DNA of 55,212 bases from Burkholderiaceae bacterium (GCA_016710525.1 JADJVQ010000041.1:1-55212); one strand, 5' to 3'; numbered from the stretch's first letter, positions 1 through 8,955 are shown. A program made the numbers and translations. Notes: generated from the letters alone by a model not told the origin.

Positions 1-1322
1 GGCGACCGGGGTCCGGCTGCATGCGGTCTATGTGCATCACGGCCCGCAGGCGCTGGCCGAGCTGGCCGGCGCACTGCGAGGCCGTCGCGGCCAGCCTGGG
101 CGTGTCGTCCAGCTGCGTGCGCCTGGACCTCGGGGCGCAGGCCCGCGAGGGGCTGGAGACCTGGGCGCGCCGCGCGCGCTACGAGGCGCTGGCGCGCGAG
201 GCGCAGCGCCTGGGCTGCGAGCTCGCCTTCACCGCCCATCATGCCGACGACCAGGCCGAGACCGTGCTGATGCGCCTGGCACGCGGCACCGGCGTGCTCG
301 GGCTGGGCGCGATGCCGGTGGTGCGCGCCTGGGGCCGGCGGCGCCTGGTGCGCCCGCTGCTGGGCGTGCCGCGCGAGGCCCTGGCGGCCTACGCCGCGGA
401 CCATGCGCTGGCCTGGATCGAAGACCCGAGCAATCGCGAGTCCATCAGCGCGCGCAACAGCCTCCGCCTGACGGTATTGCCGGCGCTGGAGGCCGCCGTG
501 CCGGGCGCGCGCGACAACCTGGTGCGTGCCGCCGCGCTGGCGCGCGATGCGCAGCAGGTGCTCGATGACGTGGCGCGCGAGGACCTGGCGGGGGCGCGAT
601 CGATGGCCGCTTCGCGGCTGCCCGCCGAGCCCGCGCCGCTGGTGGCGCTGCTGAGCGCGCCAGGCCGTCCGCCGGCGCTGCATCGCCAGGCGCTGATGGC
701 CCTGGGCGGCGCCCGCCAGCGGCTGGCGCTGCGGACCTGGCTCGCGCAATCCGGGGTGGGCGTGCCCAGTCACGCGGTGCTTGCCGAACTGCACAAGCAG
801 CTGCTGGCCTCGCAGGCCACGTACGGCGAGGTCATCCGTGCCGGGGCGGTGCTGCGCCGATATCGCGACTGGTTGTGGGTGGACCGGGACGATGCGGTGC
901 CCGCGCTGCCCGCCCAGTCGGCGCCGCTGCCCTGGCGGGGCGAGAACGAACTGCGGCTGCCTGATGCGCGCTTGGTGCTGACTCCGCTGGCCGGTGGCGT
1001 GTCGAGCGCGATGCTGCGCAACGAGCCGGTGAGCGTGCGCGCAATGCCCTCGAGCGCGCGTGCCCGGCTGCGCCCGGGCGGCTCGTCGCGATCGCTGAAG
1101 CACTGGCATCAGCAGCTGGGCATTCCGGCTCGTCTGCGGGCCAGCCTGCCTGGTGTTTTCGTCGGCGACCGGCTCGTCTACCTGGCCGGCCTGGGTGCGC
1201 ATCATGCACCGGGCGACTCGGCGGAACCGACCCAGGGCTGGACCCTTGCCTGGCGGCCCCTCAGCCCGGATGATCCGCGCTGGCCGGTCTGTGCGCTGGA
1301 CCCGGCGCCCGCCGCCCGATGA
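1..1322 (+). CDS. tilS: tRNA(Ile)-lysidine synthetase TilS, 5'-partial, apparent frameshift
   Basis: TilS attaches lysine to C34 of tRNA-Ile(CAU) so that it reads AUA; it is a cytosolic ATP-dependent PP-loop enzyme. The start and the SGGxDS loop lie left of the window. From base 2 one frame reads HAVYVHHG, the usual strand after the PP-loop. About base 60 the homology moves to the next frame, which reads WPAHCEAVAASLG, then HHADDQAETVLMRLARGTG (the conserved catalytic-domain block), and ends with the TilS C-terminal domain (SRSLKHWHQQLGIPARLR). One base must be removed, or two added, near 58-61 to join the frames. The ATG at 21 lies in the second frame but would give a meaningless N-terminus, so it is not the real start. 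Identity is firm; whether the frameshift is biological is not. Confidence 0.9.
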   Translation, partial: RPGSGCMRSMCITARRRWPSWPAHCEAVAASLGVSSSCVRLDLGAQAREGLETWARRARYEALAREAQRLGCELAFTAHHADDQAETVLMRLARGTGVLGLGAMPVVRAWGRRRLVRPLLGVPREALAAYAADHALAWIEDPSNRESISARNSLRLTVLPALEAAVPGARDNLVRAAALARDAQQVLDDVAREDLAGARSMAASRLPAEPAPLVALLSAPGRPPALHRQALMALGGARQRLALRTWLAQSGVGVPSHAVLAELHKQLLASQATYGEVIRAGAVLRRYRDWLWVDRDDAVPALPAQSAPLPWRGENELRLPDARLVLTPLAGGVSSAMLRNEPVSVRAMPSSARARLRPGGSSRSLKHWHQQLGIPARLRASLPGVFVGDRLVYLAGLGAHHAPGDSAEPTQGWTLAWRPLSPDDPRWPVCALDPAPAAR

Positions 1323-1342
1323 TCTGAAGGAGTGCCCTCACG

Positions 1343-2224
1343 ATGACCGAGTCCGGCGGCCACACGCGATCCGAGGCGGTGTATCTGGATGCCGTCAGCG
1401 GCGATGGCGAGGTGGCGATGGTCGCGCGCCTGTGCCGCTATCCGCAGCGCGGGGTGCAGTGGGCCTGGCTGCACGTGTTCGTCGGCGCACGGGTGTACAG
1501 CTTCACCGACCACGGCCTCGCCTGCGGCGCGGGCTTCACCGACCTCGACGCGGCGGATGCCCTGTACGAGGCCTGCGCCGCTGAACTGCAGATCCGATTC
1601 GAGCGTCGTGGTGCGGTGGCCGCGCCCAGCGCCGCGACCCTGTTCGCACAGGTCCGCGCGCATGCGCAGGACGGCGCCTCGTTCGTCGTGCCGGCCGATG
1701 GTCCGGGGTCGGTGGCGGTGAGCGTGAAGGCCAGCTTCGTGCCCGATGCGGTGCCGGTCAGCAACCGCCAGGGGCGCCATGAGATGCAGGGCCGGGTGAG
1801 TGCCGAACTGATCGTCGCGGGTCAGCCGTGTCAGCTGCAGGCGCGTGGCCATTTCCACGAGCAGGAGCAGAGCGACCCCCGATTCACCGTGCCCTTCACC
1901 TACGCGACCCTGCGCGGCGAAGATTTCGGCCTGATCTTCATCCGCGGCGCGCGCGGGGTCCGCGGCCAGTTCACCGAAGGCGGGCGCAGCGTGGGGTTGA
2001 CCCGGGTCGACATGAGCGGGCCGGGCAGCCGGCGCGACATCGACCTGCTGCTGGCCGATGGGCGCCGTCTGCACGGCACGCTGCAGGCCCGCCACCGGTA
2101 CGACGTGCGGGTGCAGGGCGAGTCGCGCCCGGCGTCCATCGTCGCCGGTTCGATCGGCGGGCGGGCCTGCTCCGGATGCGTGAACGATTTCCGGGTTGAC
2201 GCCTTGCCCTTCCTGCCGGCCTGA
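1343..2224 (+). CDS. Hypothetical protein, possible CrtC/AttH-like fold
   Basis: A 293-residue protein starting 20 bases after tilS, with AAGGAG (1326-1331) upstream of the ATG, so probably co-transcribed with tilS. I do not recognise it firmly. It has no signal peptide or membrane segment. The middle (residues about 115-215) is rich in short beta strands and includes HFHEQEQSDPRFTVPFTYATL followed by a FGLIFIRGARG stretch, which loosely recalls lipocalin-like hydroxyneurosporene-synthase/AttH proteins that bind hydrophobic ligands. The C-terminus carries a CSGC pair. The comparison is only an impression of strand pattern; no catalytic residues can be named. Coding character is clear from length, ribosome-binding site and third-position GC. 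Confidence 0.7.
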   Translation: MTESGGHTRSEAVYLDAVSGDGEVAMVARLCRYPQRGVQWAWLHVFVGARVYSFTDHGLACGAGFTDLDAADALYEACAAELQIRFERRGAVAAPSAATLFAQVRAHAQDGASFVVPADGPGSVAVSVKASFVPDAVPVSNRQGRHEMQGRVSAELIVAGQPCQLQARGHFHEQEQSDPRFTVPFTYATLRGEDFGLIFIRGARGVRGQFTEGGRSVGLTRVDMSGPGSRRDIDLLLADGRRLHGTLQARHRYDVRVQGESRPASIVAGSIGGRACSGCVNDFRVDALPFLPA

Positions 2225-2250
2225 TGGCCGGGTGTCGAATGGCTTGTGCG

Positions 2251-2281
2251 TTGCAGCAACCCACACGATCCCGCGTATAAT
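2251..2281 (+). promoter_or_regulatory. Sigma-70-like promoter for lysC
   Basis: A perfect TATAAT (2276-2281) stands 35 bases before the lysC ATG. The best -35 match is TTGCAG (2251-2256), giving a spacer of 19, two longer than ideal. The perfect -10 stands out in such GC-rich DNA. The transcription start would be near 2288, leaving a leader of about 29 bases. Confidence 0.6.
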
Positions 2282-2316
2282 CGAGGGCTTTGCCCCGACT
2301 CCCGGAATCCCAAGTC

Positions 2317-3573
2317 ATGGCCCTGATCGTTCACAAGTACGGCGGCACGTCGATGGGCTCGAGCGAGCGCATCAAGAACGTGGCGCAGCGGGTCGCCAAA
2401 TGGCAGGCGGCCGGCCACCAGATGGTGGTGGTGCCCTCGGCCATGTCGGGCGAGACCAATCGCCTGATCGCCCTGGCCAAGGAAATCCAGCCGCAGCCCG
2501 ACGGGCGCGAGCTCGACATGATCTGCGCCACCGGTGAACAGGTCTCGGTCGGCCTGCTGGCGATGGCCCTGAAGGCGCAGGGCGTCGATGCGGTCAGCTA
2601 CGCGGGCTGGCAGGTGCCGGTGCGCACCGACAACGCGTTCACCAAGGCGCGCATCCAGTCGATCGACGATGAGCGCGTGCGCCGCGATCTCGATGCCGGC
2701 CGGGTGGTCATCATCACCGGCTTTCAGGGCATCGACGGCGACGGCAACATCACCACGCTGGGCCGCGGCGGATCCGACACCTCGGCCGTGGCAGTGGCCG
2801 CGGCGCTGAAGGCCGAAGAGTGCCTGATCTACACCGACGTCGACGGGGTCTACACCACCGACCCGCGCGTGGTGCCCGAGGCGCGCCGCCTGGAAAAAGT
2901 CACCTTCGAAGAAATGCTCGAAATGGCCAGCCTGGGCTCGAAGGTGCTGCAGATCCGCTCGGTGGAATTCGCCGGCAAGTACAAGGTGAAGACCCGGGTG
3001 CTCTCGAGTCTCACCCCTCCCGACATCCCTTTGGCACAAGAGGCCGCCTCCGGCACGCTGATCACGTTCGAGGAAGACAACAGCATGGAACAGGCCGTCA
3101 TTTCCGGTATCGCCTTCAATCGCGACGAAGCCAAGATCACCGTGCTCAATGTGCCGGACCGGCCGGGCATCGCGTACCAGATCCTGGGGCCGGTGGCCGA
3201 GGCGAACATCGACGTCGACATGATCATCCAGAACGCCAGCTCGAAGGGCATGACCGACTTCTCGTTCACCGTGCACCGCAACGAGTACCAGGCGGCGCTG
3301 GCGGTGCTGAACGAGCAGGTCAAGGAAGTGATCAAGGCCGGCGAGATCGCCGGCGATCCCAAGATCGCCAAGGTCTCGGTGGTCGGCATCGGCATGCGCT
3401 CGCATGTGGGCATCGCCAGTCTGATGTTCCGCACGCTCTCGGAAGAGCGCATCAACATCCAGATGATCTCGACCAGCGAGATCAAGATCTCGGTGGTGAT
3501 CGAAGACAAGTACATGGAGCTTGCGGTGCGGGCCCTGCACAAGGCGTTCGGCCTCGATCAGCCGGCCGTGTGA
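2317..3573 (+). CDS. lysC: Aspartokinase (aspartate kinase)
   Basis: It phosphorylates L-aspartate, the first step towards lysine, threonine, methionine and diaminopimelate. The 418-residue length fits monofunctional class aspartokinases. The kinase domain shows KYGGTSMG at the N-terminus, GRGGSDTSAVA and YTDVDGVYTTDPR. Two ACT domains follow (residues about 265-410), including VPDRPGIAYQILG and SVVGIGMRSHVGIA, the usual sites of feedback control by lysine and/or threonine. I chose the ATG at 2317 because MALIVHKYGGTS is the family N-terminus; an in-frame TTG at 2290 would add nine unrelated residues and lies at the expected transcription start. It is followed by tRNA-Ser, an order I associate with Burkholderiales. 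Confidence 0.97.
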   Translation: MALIVHKYGGTSMGSSERIKNVAQRVAKWQAAGHQMVVVPSAMSGETNRLIALAKEIQPQPDGRELDMICATGEQVSVGLLAMALKAQGVDAVSYAGWQVPVRTDNAFTKARIQSIDDERVRRDLDAGRVVIITGFQGIDGDGNITTLGRGGSDTSAVAVAAALKAEECLIYTDVDGVYTTDPRVVPEARRLEKVTFEEMLEMASLGSKVLQIRSVEFAGKYKVKTRVLSSLTPPDIPLAQEAASGTLITFEEDNSMEQAVISGIAFNRDEAKITVLNVPDRPGIAYQILGPVAEANIDVDMIIQNASSKGMTDFSFTVHRNEYQAALAVLNEQVKEVIKAGEIAGDPKIAKVSVVGIGMRSHVGIASLMFRTLSEERINIQMISTSEIKISVVIEDKYMELAVRALHKAFGLDQPAV

Positions 3574-3617
3574 GGCGGGTCGAGAGGTTTGGCGCGAAGG
3601 ACGCCCTGAACTTAGGG

Positions 3618-3623
3618 TAGAAT
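3618..3623 (+). promoter_or_regulatory. Possible -10 element for tRNA-Ser
   Basis: TAGAAT lies 42 bases before the tRNA in the lysC-tRNA gap. There is no convincing -35 at 16-18 bases; the nearest, TTGGCG at 3589-3594, is 23 away. The tRNA may instead be read through from lysC. Tentative. Confidence 0.3.
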
Positions 3624-3665
3624 TCGCGCCGAGCCGGCATCGAGCGCAAGTTGCACTTGAAGCCA

Positions 3666-3759
3666 GGAGACGTGACCGAGAGGCCGAAGGTGCTCCCCTG
3701 CTAAGGGAGTATGCGGGCTAAAACCTGCATCGTGGGTTCGAATCCCACCGTCTCCGCCA
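3666..3759 (+). tRNA. tRNA-Ser (anticodon GCT)
   Basis: The acceptor stem GGAGACG (3666-3672) pairs with CGTCTCC (3749-3755), followed by discriminator G3756 and an encoded CCA (3757-3759). The anticodon stem CTCCC/GGGAG encloses loop CTGCTAA with anticodon GCT at 3700-3702, so it reads AGC/AGU serine codons. There is a long variable arm, as expected for tRNA-Ser, and a GGTTCGAATCC T-arm. The overall length is typical of a class II tRNA. Confidence 0.97.
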
Positions 3760-3804
3760 ATATTCAATCGCAGCACAGGTTCACAAGGCCCCAAGCTGAT
3801 CGCG

Positions 3805-3981
3805 TTAAGCCCCGTCCGACGGGGTTTTTTCGTTTCTGGGCAGGGGCACGTCTTGACGGGTCAGATCAGCGCCGTCGCGGCCGTCGGCAATCGGGCCGGG
3901 GGGCAGGGTCGACCAGTGCCAGGTGCCCGTCGAACAGAACCGGAATACGTCCCCGGTCTTGCCGCGCCCATACTCGAGCAT
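3805..3981 (-). CDS. Candidate 58-residue small ORF
   Basis: From ATG 3981 the minus strand is open to TAA 3807-3805. Third positions are strongly G/C and the peptide looks protein-like: MLEYGRGKTGDVFRFC, then STGTWHWSTLPPGPIADGRD. The frame is continuous and in phase with the upstream 89-residue gene, separated from its TGA (4020-4018) by only 12 sense codons. It could be a small independent gene, the remnant of a longer C-terminus, or chance. No good ribosome-binding site is visible, and its last codons overlap the tRNA terminator. No family recognised. Confidence 0.3.
   Translation of the reverse strand: MLEYGRGKTGDVFRFCSTGTWHWSTLPPGPIADGRDGADLTRQDVPLPRNEKTPSDGA
3810..3830 (+). terminator. 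Rho-independent terminator after tRNA-Ser
   Basis: CCCCGT (3810-3815), loop CCG, ACGGGG (3819-3824), then six T residues (3825-3830). The T-run is on the plus side only, so it serves the tRNA transcript, which ends about 50 bases earlier. Confidence 0.9.
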
Positions 3982-4017
3982 GGCCTCTTGGCGAGTGTCA
4001 CCGGACAGGGCAATGGG

Positions 4018-4287
4018 TCAGCGGCCGCGCCGAAGGGCGCGCCAATCCCGCCAGAGCACACCGGCGGCCAGCAGCAGGGCGGGCGGCAGTCCGACAATCC
4101 ATCGCCGCCATGTCGGCGTGAGCCAGTTCTGCATCCACCCGTATCCGGCCGGTGCGAATGTCTCGAGGATCGACATCAGCAGCGGCTCGGCGAGTACCAG
4201 CACCAGCACCGCACAGGCGACCAGGATGGAAAGCTCGGTGCGCGGGTCGCGCAGATGGTTGAGGTAGGCACGCAAACCGGGCGGCAT
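4018..4287 (-). CDS. Small two-TM membrane protein, hypothetical
   Basis: An 89-residue protein. Two hydrophobic stretches, ILVACAVLVLVLAEPLLMSI (residues 21-40) and a second around IVGLPPALLLAAGVLW (64-79), flank a short segment with GYGWMQNWLTPTWRRW. The tail is strongly basic (RDWRALRRGR), suggesting both termini are cytoplasmic. Start ATG 4287 was taken because the residues upstream in frame look non-coding. No family recognised and no operon partner except the candidate small ORF immediately downstream in the same frame. Confidence 0.6.
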   Translation of the reverse strand: MPPGLRAYLNHLRDPRTELSILVACAVLVLVLAEPLLMSILETFAPAGYGWMQNWLTPTWRRWIVGLPPALLLAAGVLWRDWRALRRGR

Positions 4288-4554
4288 GATGCGGTGGAGT
4301 CCGTTCGGAGGGCTGACACGGGATCGGTCGATCGCTGACGGGAAGTGTAGTTCGGCCGGCCGGCGCGCCGATCGTGCTGCCGAAGATCGGCGATTCACCC
4401 CGCGAGGGCGCGCATGACCTTTTGGGCGTGGGCACGGTGAGATAATCGGCACAGCGCCACGCGGGCCCTGCCGGCTCGCGGTCGATCGCCCCGCCTCGGG
4501 GGCCTGGCGCAGGGTGCCGGCGCTGTCCGTCAGTGCCGGCCGGGAGATCTGCCG

Positions 4555-5401
4555 ATGAGCACAGCCAACTCGTTGTTCGAGACACCGCCAGGGGCTGGGC
4601 TTCTTCGCGGCATCGGCGTCCGGTTCGGCCGATTCGAAGCCTTGTCTTCGCGCCCCTTGTGGCCAGCCGTCGCGCTGTGCGCCCTGCTGGGCGCCGGCTG
4701 CAGCACGCCGCAGCCCGTCGCGCCGCCGGCAGCGCCCGCGCCGGCGCCCGCGGCAGCGGAGCCGGTGTGCGAACCGTGCATTCCCCTGAGGGCCCAGATC
4801 GCCCGCCAGCAGCGCGAACTGGCCGTGCGGGAGGCGGAACTGAGCGACCTGCGCACGCAGCGTGCCGAACAATCGCGGGCGCTCGAGGAACTGGCCAGGC
4901 AGAGCGCGCGTTCTCAGGCCCGCCCGAAGCGTCTGGCGACACGGGTCATTGCCGCGTCCTACCTGGCCGAAGTCGAGGTCGCGCTGACCGGTGCACGGTC
5001 GGTGCCGCGCGCCCAAGCGGCGCAGGGAAGGCTGGCTCAGGCTCAGGAACTGCTCGACTCTGCCAAGGAGCCGTTCGCCCAGGGCGACTACGACGGCGCG
5101 ATCGATCGCGCGAGCCAGGCCGCCGACCTGATCGCGAAGGCTTTGGAGGTGACTGCCCGCCCCGTGCCCAATTCCCAGGTCGGTGCACCGGCGGTCTCGC
5201 ACTTCGCCAAGCCGGCGCCCCTGCGGGTCAGGGCCAACAGCAACCTGCGTGAACGGGCCCAGCCTGAAGGCCGGGGTGCGCAGCGTGCTGAAAGCGGGCA
5301 CGCCCGCCACGGGCCATGCGCGCCGCGGCGACTGGATTCGTATCCTGAGCGCCGATGGCCGTTCGGGCTGGGTCTACGGGGTGCTGCTGGCGCCGCGCTG
5401 A
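4555..5401 (+). CDS. SH3-domain lipoprotein, apparent frameshift
   Basis: The N-terminus ends in a lipobox, LLGAGC (residues about 48-53), so this is probably a lipid-anchored envelope protein. A Pro/Ala-rich linker and a helical, coiled-coil-like stretch (about 75-130) follow. Next comes a repeat-like segment with AQAAQGRLAQAQELLDSAKE and a TPR-like FAQGDYDGAIDRASQA, then the start of a bacterial SH3 domain (PLRVRANSNLRER). The rest of the SH3 domain, PSLKAGVRSVLKAGTPATG through DWIRILSADGRSGWVYGVLLAP, is in the +1 frame. Dropping one G near 5257 restores a single protein ending at 5401, seven bases before the convergent cyclase stop. Uncorrected, the first frame runs antisense into that gene to 5580. 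SH3 domains of this kind often bind cell-wall peptides. Confidence 0.7.
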
Positions 5402-5407
5402 CCTGGG

Positions 5408-7093
5408 TCAGGCGGGTCGGTCCGCGGGCGGCATGGCGCCGGCCGGACTGGCAGTTTCGTCCGCGCAGTGGACCCGGTTGCGGCCGGCGCGCTTGGCTTC
5501 ATAGAGCGCCGCATCGGCCCGGGCGATCACGTCCTCGGGACCAGTGTCGGTGTCCCGGCAGCGGGTCACGCCCACGCTGACCGTGGCCGACACCGGCCGG
5601 TCGTTGAACACGAGCTCCGAGGACGCAATCGACGTGCGGATCCGCTGCGCGGTGTCCAGGGCCCCTTCGAGGGTCGCCTCGACCAGCACGATCGCGAACT
5701 CCTCGCCGCCGTATCGCGCGACCTGATCGACGCTGCGGATGCATCGCCTCAGGACACCGGCGACCTTGACCAGCATCTGGTCGCCGCCCAGGTGGCCATG
5801 GTTGTCGTTCAATGCCTTGAAGTGATCGATGTCGAGCATCAGCAGGGCGAACGGGCGGCGATGGCGCAGATAGAGCCCGAATTGTTCGACCAGGATCGCA
5901 TCGAGCTTCTTGCGGTTGTAGAGCCCGGTCAACCCGTCGGTGACCGACAGCGCCTCGAGCATTCGATTCTGCTGCTCCAGCGCGCGCTTGGCGCTCTCGA
6001 CTTCCTCGTGGCTCCGGTTCAGCCTGCCGACCATCGTGTTGACCGCCCGGGTCAGCCTTCCGACTTCGGCCGTGCCGGCCGGACTCAGCCGAACGGCCAG
6101 GTCGCCATCGGCGATCCGGTCGACGGCGCGGACCAGCTCATCGAGCGGGGATACGATCGAACGGCCGATCCAGTAGGCCAGCACGCCGACCAGCACGGTC
6201 AGGGCGGCGGTCAGGCGCGCGAACAGCTCGAGCAATTGCCGGCGTTCGCGAAACACGTCCGAGCTGTCGCGCTCGGCCACGACCCACAGCGGCGAAGGCC
6301 CGGGCCGGGCGGTCAGCCCGACGACTTCGCGGCCGCGGTGGCCCCGATAGGAAACCGTTTCACCGGGGCGGGACTGCAGGTCCTGCAGCGACTCGGGGTC
6401 GAGGCGTTTCAGTTCGGGCGTCGTGCCATGGCTGCCCAGCAGCGGGGCGCCGGAGGGCGCGATCAGCACGACCTCGGCCGCCGAGGACGTGGCGATCGCG
6501 TCCAGGCGGCCCCGCAGGGCGCCCAGATCGATGATGCCGACGAGCGCGCCCAGAAAAGCGTCGGTGCCCGACCCGATCGGCACGATCACGGTCAGCGTTG
6601 CGCTCGCGCGGGCGCTGTCCCATTGCGGCATCAGCTGGACGGGGCTGCCGATCGCCTCGCGATCGGACCAGGCGGCGGGCAGCACCGCCGGCGCCGGCGA
6701 GGCCACGCTGCTGGCCACCAGCCTGGCACTCGCGTCCAGCACGCTCAGTTCCACGATCGAATCCAGGTTCGCCTGCACCGATCGCAGGAACACCTCGATC
6801 TCGCGGGCCCCGATCCGCGCCGGACTTTGCCCTGCCGCCGGAGTGCGCGACAGCGCGGCCTGGATCGTGTTCGCGTTGGACAGGGCGCGCAGATCGTCGA
6901 CGTGCTTGGCGATCCACAGACCCAGTTCGCTGCGCGCGTAGTTGTTCAGCGTGCGCAGCTCGACGGCGACTTTCGCGCCGACCAGCGCCTGGTATCGCCA
7001 ATAGGTCAGCAGCCCCAGGCCCAGTGAGGGCACCACGGTCGCCAGCACGGCGAACGCCAGGATCCTGCTCCTGATGCTCCTGAATCCGATCAC
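5408..7093 (-). CDS. Membrane diguanylate cyclase (sensor-HAMP-GGDEF)
   Basis: It makes cyclic di-GMP from two GTP. Order in the 561 residues: TM1 (about 11-30), a large periplasmic sensor of Cache type (about 35-290), TM2 (about 293-312), HAMP (about 313-365), a short coiled coil, and the GGDEF domain (about 380-540). The active site is GGEEF (462-466). RSVD (453-456) five residues before it is the RxxD inhibitory site, so product inhibition is expected. DIDHFKALND is the conserved metal/substrate region. The ligand is unknown. It is convergent with the SH3 lipoprotein and has no obvious operon partner. Confidence 0.93.
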   Translation of the reverse strand: MIGFRSIRSRILAFAVLATVVPSLGLGLLTYWRYQALVGAKVAVELRTLNNYARSELGLWIAKHVDDLRALSNANTIQAALSRTPAAGQSPARIGAREIEVFLRSVQANLDSIVELSVLDASARLVASSVASPAPAVLPAAWSDREAIGSPVQLMPQWDSARASATLTVIVPIGSGTDAFLGALVGIIDLGALRGRLDAIATSSAAEVVLIAPSGAPLLGSHGTTPELKRLDPESLQDLQSRPGETVSYRGHRGREVVGLTARPGPSPLWVVAERDSSDVFRERRQLLELFARLTAALTVLVGVLAYWIGRSIVSPLDELVRAVDRIADGDLAVRLSPAGTAEVGRLTRAVNTMVGRLNRSHEEVESAKRALEQQNRMLEALSVTDGLTGLYNRKKLDAILVEQFGLYLRHRRPFALLMLDIDHFKALNDNHGHLGGDQMLVKVAGVLRRCIRSVDQVARYGGEEFAIVLVEATLEGALDTAQRIRTSIASSELVFNDRPVSATVSVGVTRCRDTDTGPEDVIARADAALYEAKRAGRNRVHCADETASPAGAMPPADRPA

Positions 7094-7294
7094 GGTCGTC
7101 TCGCTGCGTCGGGTGCGCGAAGGCGACCCGTCGGGAGAGCATGAGGGGGCCGTGCGCCGGCGGTCAAATGAACGCCACTGAGCGTCGCCAATCGACCGTC
7201 AGGCGGTCGGCGCGGGCGTTTCGTCGGCTGCGGGGCCCGCGCGACGAATGGTCGTTGGCCAGGGTCGGTCCGGGCGTCGGGGCATTGGCGCGGC

Positions 7295-8779
7295 TCAGAC
7301 CGCGGATCGGATCCGTTCCGCGCGGAAGGCGGCCGCAGCCGCGCTCGGGCGCTGCGCCTGCAGCAGCGACTCGGCGATCTCCCCGACGCGGCCCAGGGCG
7401 CGCACCTGGGCGTCGTCCCAGCGTCCGCCCACGCCCAGGCGCACGCAGTGGCGATAGCGGTCGGTGGCGCTGAACAGCGCGCCCGGCGCGATGCAGATGC
7501 GCTCGGCCAGGCAGGCTTCGAACAGCGCCCGGGTGTCCAGGGCCGCCGGCAGCTCGACCCACAGGATGAATCCGCCCGGCGGATCGGTGACCCGGGTGCC
7601 TTTCGGAAAGCTTCGCGCGATCACGCCGCGCGCCTGGTCGACCCGGGCCGCGATGACGCTGCGCAGATGGCGATGACCGGACTCGTAGCCGGGCTGCGAG
7701 AGCAGGTCGGCCAGCGCCAGTTCCATCACCGGTGTCTGGCCGCCGCTGGTGGCCGCCTTCAGGCGGGCGACCTTGTCGTGCCAGCGTCCGCCTTCGATCC
7801 AGCCCAGCCGGATGCCGGGCGACACAGTCTTGGAGAACGATCCGCACAGCATCACATGCCCGGTCTCGTCGAAGGACTTGACCGCGCGCCGCTTGTCGTC
7901 CTGTTCGGCGAGCTCGTTGTAGATCACATCCTCGATCAGCGGGATGCCATGCGCGCTCATCATCTGCGCGAGCCGCCGGCGTTCGGTCTGCGGCATGCAC
8001 GAGCCCAGCGGGTTCGACAGCGTCGGCACTGCGAGCACCGCGCGCACGGGCTGGGTGTCCAGCGCCAGCTGCAGCGCGTCCAGCGACAGGCCGGTGCGCG
8101 GATGGGTCGGAATCTCGAGCGCGCGCAGGCGCAGGTTTTCGAGAATCTCCAGGAAGCCGAAATACGTGGGCGATTCCAGGGCGACGATGTCGCCCGGTTC
8201 GGTCGCGGCACGCAGGGCCAGCGTGATCGATTCCAGGCAGCCATTGCTGACGAGGATGCGCGAGGGGTCCAGCGGGCAGCCCAGGCGCAGCGCCTGGCGC
8301 GCGATCACCCGGCGAAGGGCTTCCTGACCCGGCCCGACCGGATAGTGGGTCAGCAGCGCCCGATTGCGCTGAATCGCGCGGCTCACGGTGCGCCGCACCC
8401 GGTCGTTGTCGAACAGGTCGGCACTCGGGCAGGCCGCACCGAACGAGATGTACTGCGGATCGTGACCCACCCGGATCATGTGTGCGGCCACCTCGCCCAG
8501 GTCGACCGGCAGCGACCGCTCGGGCGGGCGCGACACTTCCGGCTCGGGCAGGCGCGGTGGACGGGCCGCCACGAAATACCCGGATCGCGGGCGCGCCTCG
8601 ATCAGCTGGGCGTCTTCCAGCGAACGGTAGGCCTGGACCGCGGTCGAAACCGATACGCCGTGACGGCGGGCCAGGTCGCGCACCGAGGGCATCCGCTCGC
8701 CCCGCGCGAGCGTCCCGGCGCGAATCGACTGGGCGAGCGTGTCGGCAATTTGCAGGTAAAGGGCGCCGTGCGGATCCAT
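7295..8779 (-). CDS. MocR-type PLP-dependent transcriptional regulator
   Basis: 494 residues: an N-terminal GntR-type winged helix (about 1-75, MPSVRDLARRHGVSVSTAVQAYRSLE) fused to a fold-type-I aminotransferase domain (about 100-480). SFSKTVSPGIRLGWIEGG holds the PLP lysine, and SPTYFGFLE and VPTLSNPLGS are typical of the family. Such proteins usually sense an amine, amino acid or PLP and control a neighbouring or divergent gene. The divergent neighbour is the DUF2917/DUF1127 gene; repeats in the shared gap are listed separately. It could also be a plain aminotransferase regulator acting elsewhere. Confidence 0.92.
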   Translation of the reverse strand: MDPHGALYLQIADTLAQSIRAGTLARGERMPSVRDLARRHGVSVSTAVQAYRSLEDAQLIEARPRSGYFVAARPPRLPEPEVSRPPERSLPVDLGEVAAHMIRVGHDPQYISFGAACPSADLFDNDRVRRTVSRAIQRNRALLTHYPVGPGQEALRRVIARQALRLGCPLDPSRILVSNGCLESITLALRAATEPGDIVALESPTYFGFLEILENLRLRALEIPTHPRTGLSLDALQLALDTQPVRAVLAVPTLSNPLGSCMPQTERRRLAQMMSAHGIPLIEDVIYNELAEQDDKRRAVKSFDETGHVMLCGSFSKTVSPGIRLGWIEGGRWHDKVARLKAATSGGQTPVMELALADLLSQPGYESGHRHLRSVIAARVDQARGVIARSFPKGTRVTDPPGGFILWVELPAALDTRALFEACLAERICIAPGALFSATDRYRHCVRLGVGGRWDDAQVRALGRVGEIAESLLQAQRPSAAAAAFRAERIRSAV

Positions 8780-8788
8780 CGCGCCATT

Positions 8789-8846
8789 CTGTATCGGATC
8801 GCGCTTGCGCGGCCAGTACAGAAGCGATCGGGCCCGACCCGTACAG
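8789..8846 (-). promoter_or_regulatory. Candidate MocR operator cluster
   Basis: Three related half-sites lie just upstream of the regulator start: CTGTAT (8789-8794), GTACAG (8816-8821) and GTACAG (8841-8846). The two GTACAG copies are direct repeats 25 bases apart, and CTGTAT is an inverted near-match. Direct repeats spaced by whole helical turns plus an inverted half-site resemble operators described for GabR/MocR proteins. The site could control the regulator itself. Inference from sequence only. Confidence 0.4.
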
Positions 8847-8955
8847 CGCGGCGCCGGCGGCCGCTGTCCCTGGCGGGTTGGTGCCCGGCTGTGGCTGTGC
8901 GAGCCGCGGCGGGCCGCCTAGGCTGGGTGTCGTCAAACCAACTGAAAGTCCGATC

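Noticed and set aside
21..23. ATG at 21 as the start of tilS
   Set aside because: The residues it adds are unrelated to TilS, while the preceding frame carries the expected HAVYVHHG; the true start is off the window.
3651..3656. TTGCAC as a -35 box near tRNA-Ser
   Set aside because: A -10 at the proper distance would fall inside the tRNA.
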